A stretch of 46,572 nucleotides of DNA from Bacteroidota bacterium (GTDB taxonomy: Bacteria; Bacteroidota; Bacteroidia; 2-12-FULL-35-15). The notes beneath the pieces are model-generated. The model saw nothing but the letters and a program-made list of their open reading frames with translations, did no database searches and had not been told where the DNA came from. Shown here one piece after another: positions 25,944 to 35,207 of this stretch (position 1 is its first letter; each line of letters opens with the position of its first letter). A program made the position numbers and the translations under genes. The stretch lies in NCBI GenBank assembly GCA_947476185.1, contig CANJPX010000019.1, positions 1 to 46,572 on the forward strand, read 5' to 3'.

Positions 25944-25951
25944 TATCTTTG
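25944..25951 (+). promoter_or_regulatory. -7 element upstream of the acyltransferase gene
   Basis: TATCTTTG fits TAnnTTTG and lies 19 bases before the ATG at 25971 but inside the longer reading frame that begins at 25887. It supports the shorter start. No clear -33 partner. Confidence 0.4.
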
Positions 25952-25970
25952 TTTTTTAAAAATTTTTCTA

Positions 25971-26849
25971 ATGAATCTAGTGAGCAGGTTTCTGTATTAT
26001 TGCGTTATTCTTCCTATATCCTACCTTCCTTTTCCTGTATTATATGGGATCTCGGACTTTTTATATTTGATCCTTTACAAAACTTTCGGATATAGAAAAA
26101 AAATAGTTTTAGGCAATATCCAGCGCTCTTTTCCTGAAAAAACCGCAAAAGAACATATGGAGATCTGTAATAAGTTTTATAGCCATTTTTGTGATCTGAT
26201 CTTGGAAAGTTTAAAAACCTTTACAATTTCCGAAAAACAGGTTCAGAAAAGAGTTGTATGCAAAAATCCGGAGTTGGTCAATAAATATTTTGATCAAAAG
26301 AAAAGCGTGATATTTGCGGGCGGTCACATCGCTAATTGGGAAATATTTGCTGTTTCTATTGATAAATTAATAAAACACAAAACACTTGGTATCTATAAAC
26401 CTTTATCAAATAAGTATTTTGATGGAAAGATGCAAAAAACGCGTGGCAGATATGGATTAACGCTGGTTTCAACTAAAAAGGTATCCCAGGTATTTGAAGA
26501 AGAAAAAAATAATTTGACAGCATCCATTTTCGCCATCGACCAATCGCCCTCTAATCCTAATAGTTGCCATTGGATGACCTTCTTAAACCAAGATACCGGT
26601 GTACTTTTCGGAACAGAGAAATTTGCTAAAGAATATGACCAGCCTGTTTTATATGGCAGGATCAACAAAGAAAAAAGAGGTTATTACAGTTTTGAATTTT
26701 TTGAAACATTTCCTCATCCCAGAGAAACAAAACCCGGAGAAATAACAGAAACAGTAACCCGTTTATTAGAAAAAGATATTATAAATACACCTGAATATTG
26801 GTTATGGACCCATCGAAGATGGAAACATAAACGTCCTGCTGGAAAATAA
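25971..26849 (+). CDS. Lipid A-type lysophospholipid acyltransferase (LpxL/HtrB family)
   Basis: A 292-residue membrane-associated acyltransferase. It opens with a hydrophobic anchor (VSRFLYYCVILPISYLPFPVLYGIS) and carries the catalytic H-x4-E in GGHIANWEIFA, then IYKPLSNKYFDGKMQKTRGRYG and FAIDQSPSNPN, which are typical of LpxL/HtrB proteins. It transfers a secondary acyl chain to lipid A precursors at the cytoplasmic face of the inner membrane; in Bacteroidota related enzymes may act on other lipids. The start was set at 25971 instead of 25887 because a -7 element lies between the two. Which lipid it uses cannot be decided here. Confidence 0.88.
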   Translation: MNLVSRFLYYCVILPISYLPFPVLYGISDFLYLILYKTFGYRKKIVLGNIQRSFPEKTAKEHMEICNKFYSHFCDLILESLKTFTISEKQVQKRVVCKNPELVNKYFDQKKSVIFAGGHIANWEIFAVSIDKLIKHKTLGIYKPLSNKYFDGKMQKTRGRYGLTLVSTKKVSQVFEEEKNNLTASIFAIDQSPSNPNSCHWMTFLNQDTGVLFGTEKFAKEYDQPVLYGRINKEKRGYYSFEFFETFPHPRETKPGEITETVTRLLEKDIINTPEYWLWTHRRWKHKRPAGK

Positions 26850-26895
26850 TATTATTGTAATTTTACAAAAACATAAATCAATAAAATAAATCATC

Positions 26896-27252
26896 ATGAA
26901 AAATGTCATCCTCACTGCAATTGTTATTTCAACATTATTAGTTGCCTGCAAAAGTTCGAAAGTAGTTGTACCGGCAGTTCCATTAGACTGTAGCAGCAAA
27001 ACAATAACCTATTCTGGCGATATAAAAGCAATAATGGAAAACAATTGTACGCGTTGCCATAATACAAATAATAAAGCAGGCTATAATTTTTTAACGCTAG
27101 AATCAATTAAAAAAGCTGCCATGTCGGGTCAATTGCTAGGAACAATTAAGCGTACAAAAGGTTTTGCAAAAATGCCAGCTTTTTCCAAAAAACTTGATCA
27201 AGCAACAATTGATAAAATCGAATGTTGGATCACAAACGGCATGAAAGAGTAA
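26896..27252 (+). CDS. Monoheme c-type cytochrome lipoprotein
   Basis: A 118-residue lipoprotein: signal peptide with lipobox LVAC (Cys18), then one heme c site CTRCH in NNCTRCHNTNNKAGYNF, and a downstream Met (GFAKMPAFSKKLDQ) that can serve as the sixth ligand. The C-terminal helix contains KIECWI. This is a class I-like cytochrome, to be matured in the periplasm and held at a membrane. The stop codon TAA overlaps the ATG of rarA by one base (TAATG), so the two are translated together, although no functional link is obvious. Electron partner unknown. Confidence 0.82.
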   Translation: MKNVILTAIVISTLLVACKSSKVVVPAVPLDCSSKTITYSGDIKAIMENNCTRCHNTNNKAGYNFLTLESIKKAAMSGQLLGTIKRTKGFAKMPAFSKKLDQATIDKIECWITNGMKE

Positions 27253-28535
27253 TGAATAACAATACTGCTCCGTTAGCAGAAAGAATGCGTCCAACAAGTT
27301 TGGATAATTACATTGGGCAAAAGCACATTGTGGGCGAAGGAGCTATTTTAAGAAATGCTATTCAATCTAATTTGTTGCCATCCATTATTTTATGGGGGCC
27401 ACCGGGAGTTGGAAAAACAACATTAGCGAATATTATTGCGCATCAGCTTAAAAGACCTTTTTTTGCTTTGAGCGCTATCAACTCCGGAGTAAAGGATATT
27501 AGGGAAATTATTGAAAAGTCAAAATCAGGCGGATTGTTCAGTCAGAGCAATCCAATATTATTTATTGATGAGATCCATCGATTCAGCAAATCCCAGCAGG
27601 ATTCTTTATTAGGAGCTGTTGAAAAAGGAACTGTCACATTGATTGGAGCTACAACTGAGAACCCTTCATTTGAAGTCATTTCGGCTCTTTTATCACGCTG
27701 CCAGGTTTATATTCTAAAACATTTAGAAAAAGAGGACCTCTTAGAGATGCTTGATCTGGCAATGAGAACAGATATTATTTTAAAAACAAAGAATATAGTT
27801 ATTGCCGAAAATGAAGCTTTATTAAGGCTTTCCGGAGGTGATGGAAGAAAATTGCTGAACATTTTTGAATTGGTAGTGAATGTGATCGGAGGCGAAACGA
27901 TTGAAATTACAAATGAAAAAGTAAATAATATTGTTCAGCAAAACATTTCTGTATATGATAAAGCAGGAGAGAATCATTACGATATTATTTCTGCTTTTAT
28001 AAAATCAATACGCGGAAGCGATCCCAATGCCGCAGTATATTGGCTCGCACGCATGATCGAAGGTGGTGAAGATCCATTGTTTATTGCAAGAAGATTATTG
28101 ATTCTAGCATCTGAAGATATCGGCAATGCAAATCCAACAGCCTTGGTAATCGCAAACAATTGTTTTCAGGCAGTAAATGTTATTGGATTTCCTGAATCAA
28201 GAATCATTTTATCCCAAACGGTAACTTATTTGGCTACATCTGCAAAAAGTAATGCAGCATATATGGCTATCAGTAATGCATCAGAAATAGTAAGAAAAAC
28301 GGGCGATCTTCCTGTGCCTTTGCATTTGAGGAATGCCCCGACAAAACTAATGAAGGATATAGGTTATGGAGAAAATTATGAATATTCACATGGCTTTGCA
28401 AATAATTTTTCAGCACAGGAATATCTTCCTTCAGAAATAAGCGGAACAAAATTTTACGAGCCGGGAAATAATGCAAGGGAAAATGAGCAAAAAGAATATC
28501 TTAAGAAACTTTGGGGAAAGAAATACGGCTATTAA
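27252..28535 (+). CDS. rarA: Replication-associated recombination protein RarA (MgsA), AAA+ ATPase
   Basis: A 427-residue AAA+ protein related to clamp loaders that acts at stalled replication forks. Walker A is GPPGVGKTTLANIIA, Walker B LFIDEIHRFSKSQQDSLL, and sensor 1 ATTENPSFEV. The C-terminal part has RGSDPNAAVYWLARMIEGGEDP and RRLLILASEDIGNA, typical for the family, and ends LPSEISGTKFYEPGNNARE. The frame is open back to 27222, but the ATG at 27252, directly overlapping the cytochrome stop, gives the usual LAERMRPTSLDNYIGQ start. Confidence 0.95.
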   Translation: MNNNTAPLAERMRPTSLDNYIGQKHIVGEGAILRNAIQSNLLPSIILWGPPGVGKTTLANIIAHQLKRPFFALSAINSGVKDIREIIEKSKSGGLFSQSNPILFIDEIHRFSKSQQDSLLGAVEKGTVTLIGATTENPSFEVISALLSRCQVYILKHLEKEDLLEMLDLAMRTDIILKTKNIVIAENEALLRLSGGDGRKLLNIFELVVNVIGGETIEITNEKVNNIVQQNISVYDKAGENHYDIISAFIKSIRGSDPNAAVYWLARMIEGGEDPLFIARRLLILASEDIGNANPTALVIANNCFQAVNVIGFPESRIILSQTVTYLATSAKSNAAYMAISNASEIVRKTGDLPVPLHLRNAPTKLMKDIGYGENYEYSHGFANNFSAQEYLPSEISGTKFYEPGNNARENEQKEYLKKLWGKKYGY

Positions 28536-28963
28536 TCCTCAATAATAGCACTGGAATCAAAAATGAAATAGTGCGCAATACCAACAACAGCACCACCGGC
28601 AGATTGTTCAATCACTTGCCAACAAACATCAAGCAATAAATTCTCAAGTTTAGACCCTGTACTAAAAGAAACACCAACAACGGTAGAGATCAGGAAAAGC
28701 ATAAATCCAAGTCCTGCACCGGAAACAGCTCCTTTGAGAATCGGCTTACGATTAAAATATTTATCTAACATTTTAATGTCAATTGCTTTTGCTGCAACAA
28801 ACCCTATGATTAAATAAACAAAAGATGCAATGACAAGAAAAACTTCTTTAGGATAGGATAATCGTGAAAAATCAGTCAAAAATATTCCGTGCCAAATATA
28901 CGACAATGCAAACATCACTAATGATGAGGCAATCCAAGAAATATTAAATCGTTTTGTGAACAT
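28532..28963 (-). CDS. Small integral membrane protein of unknown function
   Basis: A protein of 143 residues with four likely membrane segments (about 9-28, 39-58, 72-94, 118-138) and short polar links. The longest frame begins at 28975 (MQCFMFTKRF), but the Met four residues later (28963) is the more usual-looking start. It overlaps the last four bases of rarA tail to tail. I do not recognise a family with certainty; the WHGIFLTDF motif recalls the DUF1761 group. A gene whose 3' end overlaps another on the opposite strand is compact but plausible. Confidence 0.6.
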   Translation of the reverse strand: MFTKRFNISWIASSLVMFALSYIWHGIFLTDFSRLSYPKEVFLVIASFVYLIIGFVAAKAIDIKMLDKYFNRKPILKGAVSGAGLGFMLFLISTVVGVSFSTGSKLENLLLDVCWQVIEQSAGGAVVGIAHYFIFDSSAIIED

Positions 28964-29117
28964 AAAACACTGCAAATATAATGATACAAAGATATCGTAT
29001 TTTTATTTGATTCGGAATACTATTCATTTTTTTCTTATTGTGGTTCCAATATATTCAGTTTTTCGATATTTTTTTAGTATTTTTAGCAACTATAAATCAG
29101 TCGAAATGGCAATAAAC

Positions 29118-30713
29118 ATGAGAAAATCATTCCTTTTATTTTTATTGGTTGGACCTCTCCTTTTTTCTTCTTGCAGAAAGGAAATTGGAAAAGCATCTTG
29201 GGATACTGAATTATTGGCTCCACTGGTGGATGCCTCCCTTAATATCAACAATATTCTTCCTGATTCTTATTTACAGGCAAATGCCGATAGCTCCTTAAAA
29301 ATTGTATTTAACAATGATCTATATAAGATCAATATGGATACTTTGTTTAACATTGGTGACACTACAATTCATAATGGTTATGCAGTGGGAGGAACTGTTT
29401 CCTTATCACCCGGCTTCGCTATCCCTTTTCCCCCTTCTACTTCAACTACCTATTCTTTACCGGGCATTGAATTAAGAACGGTAATTGTTAAATCCGGCTA
29501 TGTTAAATTTCATGTTAAAAGTAAAATTCAAGAAGCCACAACGTATGTTTATTCGATCCCTTGTGCTACACTAGCAGGGGTTCCTTTTTCTATCCATGTC
29601 AATGTTCCTGCACGTGTTGGTTCTACTCCAGGAACGTATAGTCAAACTTTCGATCTGTCGGGATATACCATTAATTTAACGGGGCCAACCGGTACGCTGA
29701 TAAACACTATTTACACTTCCTTATCGGCCAATATTAGTTCAGCTGCCACTTCTGCTGTGACAGTCAATCCTTCCGACAGCCTGATCATAGACAATACTTT
29801 TTTCGATATCATTCCCTACTATGCAAAGGGTTATTTTGGAAATAATACCTACAATGTTGGGCCGAGTGAAAGTGCTTTTACCTTGTTTGATAGAATTGTA
29901 GATGGGACAATTCAATTGGAAGATGTGAATTTTAATTTCAAAATAGAGAACCCGATCGGAATGGATGCACGATTACATGTGAATAACATCAGCTCTATAA
30001 ATACGCATACAGGAACTTCAATTAACCTCATTAATAGTTTGATCAGTAGCCCCATAAATATTAACAGGGCTTCTGAAAGTGGCGGAACAGTTTTCCCGAC
30101 CTATGCTTCATTTCCACTGAATACCTCCAATTCGAATATTAAGCAGATGATCGAAAATTTACCAAATAAATTTAGCTACTCTATGCAGATGGTCACAGAT
30201 CCCTTAGGAAATATTTCCGGCTCAAATGATTTTATTTATTCCGATAAATTATTAAAAGCCTCCTTGGATATGGAGATTCCTCTTTCATTGGTGGCAAACA
30301 ATTTAACATTAGCTGATACTTTGGCCTTAAATATTTCACAGTCGAATGGGACTCAAAGTATTCATGATGGATATATTACACTGTTTGCGAACAATGGATT
30401 CCCTTTCAACGCTAAATTGCAATTGTATTTATTGGACGATAATAATATTGCCGTAGATTCTATTTTTGGATATGCCAATACTATTGTTGAAGCACCTGTC
30501 AATTCAAGCTTAAGGGTAATCAGTAAAAAAATGACAAAAATAACTGTTCCGGTAAGTGAAAGCAAAATGGATCAATTATACCATACAAAGAAAGCTGTAC
30601 TTAAAGTAAAATTCAATACAATAGACCAGCCTCAATACATAAAAATTTATAGTGAATATTCAATAGATGTAAAACTGGTAGGCGATTTTAATTATACCAT
30701 CCAACTTCAATAA
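29118..30713 (+). CDS. Large putative outer-membrane lipoprotein, unknown function
   Basis: A 531-residue lipoprotein with signal sequence MRKSFLLFLLVGPLLFSSC, lipidated Cys19. The mature part is beta-rich and Ser/Thr/Asn-rich (repeated strands such as YIKIYSEYSIDVKLVGDF at the end) and has no recognised catalytic motif. The frame is open back to 28956, but the first 54 codons would add non-coding-looking sequence before the lipobox; a Met at 29106 is a near alternative. It is followed after 9 bases by the DUF5723 barrel gene, a pairing that suggests a common outer-membrane function. Confidence 0.8.
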   Translation: MRKSFLLFLLVGPLLFSSCRKEIGKASWDTELLAPLVDASLNINNILPDSYLQANADSSLKIVFNNDLYKINMDTLFNIGDTTIHNGYAVGGTVSLSPGFAIPFPPSTSTTYSLPGIELRTVIVKSGYVKFHVKSKIQEATTYVYSIPCATLAGVPFSIHVNVPARVGSTPGTYSQTFDLSGYTINLTGPTGTLINTIYTSLSANISSAATSAVTVNPSDSLIIDNTFFDIIPYYAKGYFGNNTYNVGPSESAFTLFDRIVDGTIQLEDVNFNFKIENPIGMDARLHVNNISSINTHTGTSINLINSLISSPININRASESGGTVFPTYASFPLNTSNSNIKQMIENLPNKFSYSMQMVTDPLGNISGSNDFIYSDKLLKASLDMEIPLSLVANNLTLADTLALNISQSNGTQSIHDGYITLFANNGFPFNAKLQLYLLDDNNIAVDSIFGYANTIVEAPVNSSLRVISKKMTKITVPVSESKMDQLYHTKKAVLKVKFNTIDQPQYIKIYSEYSIDVKLVGDFNYTIQLQ

Positions 30714-30722
30714 TTTCAGACT

Positions 30723-31985
30723 TTGAAAAAGATATTATTCCTACTTTTCTTGCTTGCTATCCAACAAAATGCGGATGCTCAGATTTCTGCCATTTTTTCT
30801 GATGAATTCCCTGATTCCAGTAAAACGCGCGTTGGATTAATTGGCGATTTCGGAATTAATTCTACTGCCTTAACCTCACAATTTATTTCTAAATTTTATA
30901 ATGGAGGCTTCATCAATACCGAACTAAAAAATCAGGTATTGAGTAGAGTTAAAAATATGAATACAGTAGGTGTTGATCTTAATTATGGTATTTATTTAGG
31001 ATTAAAATTGGATTCCATTTTTCATAAACAGAATGTCAGTTTATTTTTCAGTATGCGTGACAGAGCACATTTTGATGCACGCTTTTCAAAAGATTTTTAC
31101 AAGGTTGGATTTTACGGCAATGCTGCATATGCAGGAGAAACTGCTGATTTCAACGATTTTAATTTAACATTCCTTCGTTACCAGCAATTGCAAATTGGAT
31201 TATTCTCTTCCAAATACGACAGTGCAGCACGTTGGGGAATAGCAGTGTCCATTTTAAAGGGAGAACAGTACGCCTCGATATTTGCACAAAAAGCAGAATT
31301 ATTTACAAGTGAGGATGGCCAATACATCGATTTTAACACCAATATGCAAGTCGCACAATCTGATACTGCAAAAAAAGGAATTGGCGCCTTTAACGGAATT
31401 GGTGCATGTGTAGACATTTATTTTGAAGCACCTTTCAGCACCCGTTTCGGAAATTCGAAACTTCGAGTTTCTGTGGCTGATATCGGAGCCATTAAGTTTA
31501 ACAGTAAATCATTATACTTAAATCAAGATTCGGTTTTTCATTACAGCGGCTTTCAGGTAAATAGTATTTACGACCTTCAAGACTCCACATTTGCTAGCTC
31601 TTCCCAAGACAGCATCATAAAAAACATTGCTCCATTTAAAAACCAATCTTTATCTGTAACCTTACCTTCCACATTAAATCTGACTTATGAAACTCAATTC
31701 AGTAAGCATTTTGAGATGACTGAGGGAATACGTTATATATTCAATGGGAACTACCATTTGTTAACCTATTTAAAAGGAAACTTTATTATCAACCCGAAAA
31801 TTTCAGTATCTGCAACATTCGGTTATGGTGGATATGGTAAGTTTAATTATGGATTGGGAGTATTCGCCAATTTAGGAAAAGGTATTTTAATATATGCAGG
31901 CAGTAATAATTTTGAAGGGTTTATCGCTCCGAAAAAAGCTTGCGGAAAATCAGCGTATATTTCACTTGTTAAAAATTTCAGATAA
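30723..31985 (+). CDS. DUF5723-like outer-membrane beta-barrel protein
   Basis: A 420-residue protein that starts with TTG 9 bases after the lipoprotein gene. The signal peptide ends at about residue 20 (NADAQ). The mature part is made of alternating amphipathic strands ending in aromatic residues, and the last residues are SLVKNFR, near the C-terminal strand pattern of barrels. It resembles DUF5723 proteins of Bacteroidota, which are predicted outer-membrane channels or assembly factors without assigned function. kdsA follows after 4 bases, so it is in an operon with KDO synthesis. Confidence 0.75.
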   Translation: MKKILFLLFLLAIQQNADAQISAIFSDEFPDSSKTRVGLIGDFGINSTALTSQFISKFYNGGFINTELKNQVLSRVKNMNTVGVDLNYGIYLGLKLDSIFHKQNVSLFFSMRDRAHFDARFSKDFYKVGFYGNAAYAGETADFNDFNLTFLRYQQLQIGLFSSKYDSAARWGIAVSILKGEQYASIFAQKAELFTSEDGQYIDFNTNMQVAQSDTAKKGIGAFNGIGACVDIYFEAPFSTRFGNSKLRVSVADIGAIKFNSKSLYLNQDSVFHYSGFQVNSIYDLQDSTFASSSQDSIIKNIAPFKNQSLSVTLPSTLNLTYETQFSKHFEMTEGIRYIFNGNYHLLTYLKGNFIINPKISVSATFGYGGYGKFNYGLGVFANLGKGILIYAGSNNFEGFIAPKKACGKSAYISLVKNFR

Positions 31986-31989
31986 AATT

Positions 31990-32805
31990 ATGTCATTAAA
32001 AAATATAAAGAACATAAAGCATTTAGCATCCGCCAACTTTTTTTTAATTGCCGGCCCTTGTGCTGTTGAAACAGAAGAGATTTGTTTTGAGATCGCTGAA
32101 AAAGCAATAGAGGTAACTAATAAACTTGCCATACCTTATATTTTCAAAGCCTCTTTCAAAAAGGCGAATCGTTCGCGATTAGATTCATTTACAGGTATTG
32201 GAGATGAAAAAGGATTGGAGATAATTGCCAAGATCGGTAAGCATTTTAACATCCCTACTCTTACTGATATCCATACACATGAAGATGCCGTGATGGCAGC
32301 GAAATACGTAGACGTGTTGCAGATCCCCGCATTCCTTTGCCGACAGACAGACCTGCTTGTGGCAGCTGCATTGACTGGAAAACATGTGAACATTAAAAAA
32401 GGACAATTCCTTTCTGCTGAGTCAATGAAATTCGCAGTTGATAAAGTGAGAGAATCCGGTAACAGCAACATTATGCTTACGGAGCGTGGTACTTTTTTAG
32501 GATATCAGGATCTGGTAGTTGACTTTAGAGGGATTCCTGAAATGCAAAAAAACAATGTTCCAGTTGTGATGGATATTACACATTCATTGCAACAACCAAA
32601 TCAAACAAGTGGTGTTACAGGTGGCAGACCGGAATTAATAGGAACTATTGCCAAAGCAGCTATAGCTGTTGGAGCTGATGGAATATTTTTAGAGACTCAC
32701 CCGAATCCTGCAAAAGCAAAATCAGATGGAGCCAATATGCTTCACCTCGATCATTTTGAGAAATTAATGAATGATCTGATAAAGATCAGACGTGCAATAT
32801 TATAA
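31990..32805 (+). CDS. kdsA: 3-deoxy-8-phosphooctulonate synthase, metal-dependent class
   Basis: A 271-residue TIM-barrel enzyme that joins phosphoenolpyruvate and arabinose 5-phosphate to make KDO 8-phosphate for the inner core of lipopolysaccharide. Motifs are IAGPCAVETE (21-30), FKKANRSRLDSFTG, QIPAFLCRQTDLL and TERGTFLGYQDLVVDFRG. The metal ligands of the metal-dependent class appear as C24, H198 (DITHS), E235 (LETHP) and D246; metal-independent enzymes have Asn at the first position. The frame is open to 31894, inside the DUF5723 gene; the ATG at 31990 gives the normal length. It belongs to the lipoprotein-barrel-kdsA run. Confidence 0.96.
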   Translation: MSLKNIKNIKHLASANFFLIAGPCAVETEEICFEIAEKAIEVTNKLAIPYIFKASFKKANRSRLDSFTGIGDEKGLEIIAKIGKHFNIPTLTDIHTHEDAVMAAKYVDVLQIPAFLCRQTDLLVAAALTGKHVNIKKGQFLSAESMKFAVDKVRESGNSNIMLTERGTFLGYQDLVVDFRGIPEMQKNNVPVVMDITHSLQQPNQTSGVTGGRPELIGTIAKAAIAVGADGIFLETHPNPAKAKSDGANMLHLDHFEKLMNDLIKIRRAIL

Positions 32806-32823
32806 TATCCTAAAATTGTTACA

Positions 32824-34293
32824 ATGCTAAAACCATTATACATCCTTCTTTTTCTGCTTTGCTTCCAGGTTGATGTTCAGTCCCAGACACCTGTAAAATT
32901 CAGAAAAGTAATTGGTAATTCCGGTTATGATTATGGGTATTCCTCAAAACAAACCTTTGATAAAGGATATGTTATCGGTGGCTCTACAAGTGCTTTCGGT
33001 AGCGGAAATATGGATATGTATATTGTGAAAACAGATTCCATGGGCATTCCTTACGGACAAAAAACGATAGGTGGAATTAATATCGATCAAGGAAAATGTA
33101 TCAGACAAACAAACGATAGTGGTTATGTTTTTCTTGGTTATACAAATAGTTTCGGTGCCGGAGGATATGATCTCTACTTAGTTAAAATGGATACAGCATT
33201 TAACGTACAATGGTCCAAAACGTATGGCGGCACAGATTGGGATTTCGGAAGTTGTGTTGAACAAACATCAGATGGTGGTTATATTTTATGCGGATCAACC
33301 TATAGTTTCGGCAAAGGCGATGAAGATTATTATTTGATAAAAACAAATTCAACAGGTGATACAGTATGGACAAAAACATATGGAGGAATAAAAGAAGATG
33401 TCGCCAATTCTGTTGTTCAAACTTCTGATGGTGGATATATATTGACAGGTACATCAAAAAGTTTGGGAGATACACTCGGTGATATTTTTACTATCAAAAC
33501 AAATTCTTCTGGAGATACAACCTGGACAAATAAATTTGGAGGTCCAAAATTGGATTATGGAAATGATATTTTGGAAAGTATGAATGGTGGATACATTATA
33601 GGAGGCGAATCTCAGAGTTTTAGCAGTAGTTCTGACGGGATCATTTTAAAAATTGCTTCAACTGGTTCAGCAGCCACTTTGATGTACCAAACATATTTAG
33701 CCGCATTCGATAATGTTGAATCAATAACGGAAGACGCAACAGGAAGAATAGGAATGACAGGAAAAACAGTTACAGGAGGTGACAGTTACGGCAATGGAGA
33801 TGTATTGTTTTCAATGCTTAAATATGATTTTTCCTGGCTCAATGCTACTACATTCGGTTTCAATAATCATGATATTGGTTTTTCAATTGAACCTACAGAA
33901 GATCATGGTTTTATTATTTGCGGACTTACCAATAGTTTTAATAATTTTTTGGGGGATATCTATCTAATTAAAACTGACACGTTAGGGTATGCTACCTCTG
34001 TCGATAATATTGTTCTTACTGGAATTGAAAAAGAAGAAATCAGCAAAAATTCAGAATTTATTATTTATCCTAATCCTGCCGCAGACAAATTAAATATTAG
34101 CTTGGTTAATACTGCTTCTTCTGAACCTTCCAGCATTATTTTGACAGATATTTTAGGAAAAGAAATCGGGGAATTTGAAATTGAGAACAACTCCCTTTCA
34201 ATCAATACAACTGATTTATCTGATGGAATGTATTATTTAACTTTAAAGAATAAAAAAAACAGCTCAACACAAAAATTAGTGATTCGTCATTAA
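32824..34293 (+). CDS. T9SS type A cargo protein with tandem propeller-like repeats
   Basis: A 489-residue secreted protein with a signal peptide (about 1-20, ending VQSQ) and about six repeats of 55-60 residues. Each has the pattern DGGYI-x-GG/GSTxSFG-xGxxDxYxIKTDSxG-xxWxKTYGG, as in TSDGGYILCGSTYSFGKGDEDYYLIKT. The layout suggests a beta-propeller. The C-terminal ~90 residues form the T9SS type A domain (FIIYPNPAADKLNI...LSDGMYYLTLKNKK...QKLVIRH). It lies 18 bases after kdsA and may be carried along in that message. Ligand unknown. Confidence 0.87.
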   Translation: MLKPLYILLFLLCFQVDVQSQTPVKFRKVIGNSGYDYGYSSKQTFDKGYVIGGSTSAFGSGNMDMYIVKTDSMGIPYGQKTIGGINIDQGKCIRQTNDSGYVFLGYTNSFGAGGYDLYLVKMDTAFNVQWSKTYGGTDWDFGSCVEQTSDGGYILCGSTYSFGKGDEDYYLIKTNSTGDTVWTKTYGGIKEDVANSVVQTSDGGYILTGTSKSLGDTLGDIFTIKTNSSGDTTWTNKFGGPKLDYGNDILESMNGGYIIGGESQSFSSSSDGIILKIASTGSAATLMYQTYLAAFDNVESITEDATGRIGMTGKTVTGGDSYGNGDVLFSMLKYDFSWLNATTFGFNNHDIGFSIEPTEDHGFIICGLTNSFNNFLGDIYLIKTDTLGYATSVDNIVLTGIEKEEISKNSEFIIYPNPAADKLNISLVNTASSEPSSIILTDILGKEIGEFEIENNSLSINTTDLSDGMYYLTLKNKKNSSTQKLVIRH

Positions 34294-34321
34294 AGTTTAT
34301 TTAAATTTACAGCGTATTTAG

Positions 34322-34342
34322 CCTTCGACTTCGGTCAGGGTT
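34322..34342. repeat. REP-like fragment between the T9SS cargo gene and yebC
   Basis: CCTTCGACTTCGGTCAGGGTT resembles the TTCGACTCCGCTC element at 10677 but lacks a partner arm, so it is probably a decayed copy. The 83-base gap holds no gene. Confidence 0.35.
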
Positions 34343-34376
34343 ACAAATAAAATTAATCATTTATAATTTTTTTACT

Positions 34377-35084
34377 ATGGGACGTGTATTTGAAAAACGG
34401 AAGTATAAAATGTTTGCCCGCTATGATAAAATGGCGAAAGGCTTTACCAGAATAGGAAAAGAAATCGCGATCGCAATCAAACTTGGTGGTGGTGATCCAA
34501 ATGGTAATGCTCGATTACGGGTTGCTATTCAAAATGCAAAAGGTTTGAATATGCCAAAGGTAAATATTGATGCAGCTATAAAACGTGCTACTTCAAAAGA
34601 TTCCTCCAACTTGGAAGAAGTGGTGTATGAAGGGAAAGGACCACATGGTATTGCTATTTTAATTGAATGTGCAACCGACAATCCTACACGTACTGTTGCA
34701 AATGTTAGGATGAACTTCAATAAATATGGAGGGGAATTGGGAAAAACAGGCTCTCTAGATTACTTATTTGACAGAAAGGGAGTATTCCGCATTAAAAATG
34801 AAAATGTAGTATTAGAAGACCTGGAATTTGAATTAATAGATTTCGGTGCTGATGAAATTGAAAGTGATGAAGAAGAAATTGTGATTTATACTGCTTTTAC
34901 TGATTTTGGAAATATGCAAAAAGCATTGGAAACAAAAAAATTCAATATCATCAGTTCTGAATTGGAGCGAGTTCCTAATTCAACAGTAGAATTAAGCGAT
35001 GAATATGTAGAAGAAGTTATGAAATTAATTGGAAAACTAGAAGAGGATGATGATATCCAAACTGTTTATCATAATCTGAAATAA
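34377..35084 (+). CDS. YebC/PmpR family protein (translation or transcription regulator)
   Basis: A 235-residue protein of the YebC family. The start MGRVFEKRKYKMFARYDKMAKGFTRIGKEI differs from the MAGHSKW start of proteobacterial members and is the Bacteroidota version. Then ARLRVAIQNAKGLNMPKVNID, VVYEGKGPHGIAILIECATDN, GELGKTGSLDYLFDRKG and the C-terminal domain. The family was long called a transcription regulator (PmpR); newer work links it to translation through proline-rich stretches. Either role is possible here. A strong terminator follows. Confidence 0.92.
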   Translation: MGRVFEKRKYKMFARYDKMAKGFTRIGKEIAIAIKLGGGDPNGNARLRVAIQNAKGLNMPKVNIDAAIKRATSKDSSNLEEVVYEGKGPHGIAILIECATDNPTRTVANVRMNFNKYGGELGKTGSLDYLFDRKGVFRIKNENVVLEDLEFELIDFGADEIESDEEEIVIYTAFTDFGNMQKALETKKFNIISSELERVPNSTVELSDEYVEEVMKLIGKLEEDDDIQTVYHNLK

Positions 35085-35114
35085 CCTCCAAGATATCCTG
35101 ACCAGTATTATATT

Positions 35115-35149
35115 AAGACGCGGAGAACTTTCTTTGCGTCTTTTTTTTA
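35115..35149 (+). terminator. Intrinsic terminator after yebC
   Basis: AAGACGC (35115-35121) pairs with GCGTCTT (35136-35142), extended inward by G-T and A-T pairs to a short loop, and followed by a run of eight T up to 35148. Confidence 0.85.
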
Positions 35150-35167
35150 CTTTTCAAGTTGCTTAGC

Positions 35168-35195
35168 TGTCATTTCGAGTGTTAAAGAAGTGACA
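35168..35195. repeat. REP-like hairpin near the yebC terminator
   Basis: TGTCATTTC (35168-35176) pairs with GAAGTGACA (35187-35195) apart from one G-T pair. The wording TGTCATTTCGAGTG is like the REP-like elements of Bacteroidota that begin GTCATTTCGAGCG (from memory). It sits between convergent genes. Confidence 0.4.
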
Positions 35196-35207
35196 TTCAT
35201 CTCCTAG

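Noticed and set aside
28956..29117. N-terminal extension of the large lipoprotein gene
   Set aside because: It would put 54 residues before a perfect lipobox signal sequence; the Met at 29118 fits far better.
32900..33660. Tandem DNA repeat in the T9SS cargo gene
   Set aside because: The repeats are at protein level (propeller-like blades); DNA copies differ too much to be a repeat array or CRISPR.
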